Of a stretch of 6,016 nt of DNA, positions 5,320 to 6,016 are shown in pieces. The notes under the pieces were generated by a model that had not been told where the DNA came from, ran no database searches, and saw only the letters and a list, made by a program, of their open reading frames with translations. The translations under genes were made by a program, and so were the position numbers. This DNA is from Alteromonadaceae bacterium (lineage in GTDB: Bacteria; Pseudomonadota; Gammaproteobacteria; Pseudomonadales; Oleiphilaceae): contig JABXHG010000260.1 of the NCBI GenBank assembly GCA_013393545.1, positions 1 through 6,016 on the forward strand. The letters are read 5' to 3'. Position 1 is the first letter of the stretch; every line of letters starts with the position of its first letter.

Positions 5320-5409
5320 GCCTAACGCCCGCATTTGGGGCCGTAGTGAAGCGCAGCGTAACGGAGGTCCCAGCCCACGCAGTGGGCATACAACATGCGC
5401 TTGTTATGT
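5320..5409 (-). repeat. attC site of the 5413-5775 cassette
   Basis: At 90 bp this is the longest site. The recombining core is GCCTAAC (5320-5326) and the partner is GTTATGT (5403-5409). The outer arms CGCATTTG and CAACATGCG pair with one extrahelical base. A perfect inner hairpin GCCCAC (5373-5378) / GTGGGC (5382-5387) has a GCA loop. Its TAACGCCCGCA start and TAGTGAAG segment are shared with the site at 3857-3940. Confidence 0.9.
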
Positions 5410-5412
5410 GTT

Positions 5413-5775
5413 TTACTTAGTTTCATTGACGTAAATTTTGTACTCTTTTCCTCGGTCGTCGGTTGCGATCATGAATTTACGATGGTCTGCTGGCCAGACG
5501 AAGTGAAGCGACAATATTTTATCCAGCTCTACGTTTTGAGATTCCATCAAACCCTTCAGCGAGTCACCCCAATAACCGATTGATTTTTTTATTCTAGGGG
5601 TAGCCATTTTGCTTGGCTCAAATTTTCGGGCGAGCCAGTCAACTTCGATGTCATAGCCTTGCCTATGGATTTCGCACAACTCATCAATGGTGTAATCGCC
5701 ATCTATGTAGTTCATTAGGCTGGTAAAGCTGCACCCAAAGTTGTGAATTGCTGAGTAGATATTTTTATACTTCAT
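5413..5775 (-). CDS. Unknown 120-aa cytoplasmic protein, first visible cassette
   Basis: This gene encodes 120 aa and its family was not recognised. The sequence is soluble and mixed in charge, with no signal peptide or membrane helix. Visible stretches are HNFGCSFTSLMNY near the N-terminus, a long central stretch IDELCEIHRQGYDIEVDWL, KKSIGYWGDSL, and a C-terminal half with alternating hydrophobic residues (HFVWPADHRKFMIATDDRGKEYKIYVNET) that looks like beta strands ending in a beta hairpin. The ATG at 5775 is 12 nt from the core at 5788-5794 and lacks a strong Shine-Dalgarno (only AAG nearby). It is the cassette nearest the presumed array start and a weak promoter lies just upstream, so it may be the best expressed gene here. 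Confidence 0.8.
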   Translation of the reverse strand: MKYKNIYSAIHNFGCSFTSLMNYIDGDYTIDELCEIHRQGYDIEVDWLARKFEPSKMATPRIKKSIGYWGDSLKGLMESQNVELDKILSLHFVWPADHRKFMIATDDRGKEYKIYVNETK

Positions 5776-5787
5776 AGCTTAGATGAC

Positions 5788-5794
5788 ACATAAC
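5788..5794 (-). other. Lone recombination core, candidate attI
   Basis: The minus strand reads ATACAAAGGTTATGTGTC across this point. GTTATGT matches the cassette cores in this array, and ACAAAG directly before it resembles attI sites such as class 1, where AACAAAG precedes GTTAGGC. Unlike every other core here, no complementary arm with a partner core is found within about 140 bp to the right, so it is not part of a visible attC. An attI at the start of the array is the simplest reading, but the integrase gene is not seen. Confidence 0.45.
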
Positions 5795-5797
5795 CTT

Positions 5798-5825
5798 TGT
5801 ATATTGTGCATGCGCACTTTGTAAC
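5798..5825 (-). promoter_or_regulatory. Weak sigma70-type promoter reading into the array
   Basis: On the minus strand GTTACA (5820-5825) and TATACA (5798-5803) are 16 bp apart, each matching four of six consensus bases. Transcription would start near 5791, in the core, and run into the 5413-5775 gene and the cassettes beyond. If the core is attI, this would be a cassette promoter. It was found by eye in an AT-rich region, so chance is a real alternative. Confidence 0.3.
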
Positions 5826-5866
5826 TCACTCAATTTCTAATTCCCAGTCTTTAAGCTACTGATACA

Positions 5867-5878
5867 GAAAATATTTTC
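5867..5878. repeat. Perfect AT-rich palindrome GAAAATATTTTC
   Basis: This 12-bp sequence is identical on both strands. It sits in the gene-poor flank about 75 bp from the candidate attI core. It could be an operator for a dimeric regulator. It does not match the LexA box (CTGT-N8-ACAG), and an AT-rich palindrome this short may be chance. Confidence 0.25.
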
Positions 5879-6016
5879 ACCAAGTAACCTGCTGAAAAAA
5901 TGAAAGCAATTTAAGCATACTCATTTCTACTTTAACGGGAGCACAATATCGAACTGTGAACTTCAATTATGTATCTGACATTAAACGAGTTAATTAGCCG
6001 ATACAACAATAAATGA

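Larger units (their letters stand above)
1..5794 (-). mobile_element. Integron gene-cassette array (no integrase gene in window)
   Basis: Ten genes in one orientation are separated by short imperfect palindromes with the ends expected of attC sites. Seen directly: eight complete attC-like sites, one attC remnant, one site cut by the left edge, and a lone core at the right end. Known: cassettes are circularised and inserted by an IntI tyrosine recombinase that cuts the bottom strand of folded attC within GTTRRRY-type cores. Inference: the array start is to the right, because genes read away from it. Cassettes are bounded by cores near 5788, 5320, 4417, 3857, 3055, 2557, 2083, 1311 and 400. The varied attC lengths differ from the uniform repeats of a typical Vibrio cholerae superintegron. 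No integrase can be read here, so this could also be a cluster lacking an integrase. Confidence 0.9.
5795..6016. other. Gene-poor right flank
   Basis: This stretch of about 220 bp is AT-rich and holds no convincing gene on either strand. Only very short frames occur: a 15-codon frame on the plus strand at 5969-6016, a 15-codon frame on the minus strand near 5875-5922, and a minus-strand frame open from the right edge to a stop at 5932. A perfect 12-bp palindrome lies at 5867-5878. Its position and lack of genes fit the spacer between attI and a divergent intI, whose start would lie at or beyond the right edge. Confidence 0.4.

Noticed and set aside
5373..5387. Rho-independent terminator after the 5413-5775 gene (GCCCAC/GTGGGC hairpin).
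   Set aside because: No U-tract follows the hairpin on the transcript strand; it is part of the attC stem-loop.
5315..5389. Upstream extension of the SEDS-like gene (25 extra residues).
   Set aside because: It lies inside the attC at 5320-5409 and crosses the recombination core; the ATG at 5314 is preferred.
5795..5995. A large attC joining the core at 5788 with GTTAATT at 5989.
   Set aside because: The spacing of about 200 bp exceeds known attC lengths and the inner arms do not pair convincingly.
5932..6015. Minus-strand frame open from the right edge to a stop, possibly the end of another cassette gene.
   Set aside because: Only 27 codons are visible, the composition looks like spacer, and no attC follows the stop as it does for the other cassettes.
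5969..6016. Plus-strand 15-codon frame starting MYLTLNELISRYNNK, recalling the first residues of excisionase-type DNA-binding proteins.
   Set aside because: It stops after 15 codons at the window edge, has no ribosome site, and such a short likeness is not significant.
1..6016. CRISPR array, tRNA or rRNA genes, insertion sequences.
   Set aside because: The repeats are irregular in spacing and sequence and behave as attC sites; no cloverleaf, rRNA-like stretch or transposase was seen.

Overview
The window is a stretch of an integron gene-cassette array. Ten protein genes all lie on the minus strand. Nearly every gap between them holds a short imperfect inverted repeat of the attC type: on the plus strand each starts with a (C/T)TAAC or ATAAC core followed by GC, and ends in a partner core such as GTTATGT, GTTAGGC, GTTAAGC or GTTAGTT. 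The sites differ in length (about 48 to 90 bp) and sequence, and several have unpaired bases in the stem. The genes are unrelated and mostly small, and differ in base composition. This fits a sedentary chromosomal integron of a gammaproteobacterium, probably marine or aquatic (Vibrio, Shewanella or a relative). The taxon is an inference; no housekeeping gene is present to fix it.

Layout from the promoter-proximal right end to the left: a gene-poor flank (about 5795-6016) with a possible attI core and a weak leftward promoter; a 120-aa unknown protein (5413-5775); a polytopic membrane protein resembling a shortened SEDS (FtsW/RodA) protein (4427-5314); a HEPN-like protein with an RNYIAH motif (3945-4403); a fusion of an unknown N-terminal domain with a VOC/glyoxalase domain (3110-3838); an ankyrin-repeat protein (2615-3037); a DUF2750 protein (2146-2541); a membrane-anchored HExxH metalloprotease-like protein (1381-2067); a small membrane protein (977-1291) whose end overlaps the start of a ClbS/DfsB (DUF1706) family protein (454-993); and a four-helix membrane protein (13-402) whose attC runs off the left edge.

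The genes are not a pathway. They are independent cassettes collected by site-specific recombination. The space between each cassette core and its start codon is only 0 to about 20 nt, so no leader can hold a promoter. Expression must come from upstream (to the right), from read-through, or from promoters hidden inside attC sites or upstream genes. Many leaders do carry a good Shine-Dalgarno sequence.

The most unusual points are the broken attC that joins the 977-1291 and 454-993 genes into one composite cassette, the SEDS-like cassette protein, the HEPN-like protein as a defence or toxin candidate, the domain fusion in 3110-3838, and genes whose C-termini are translated attC sequence.
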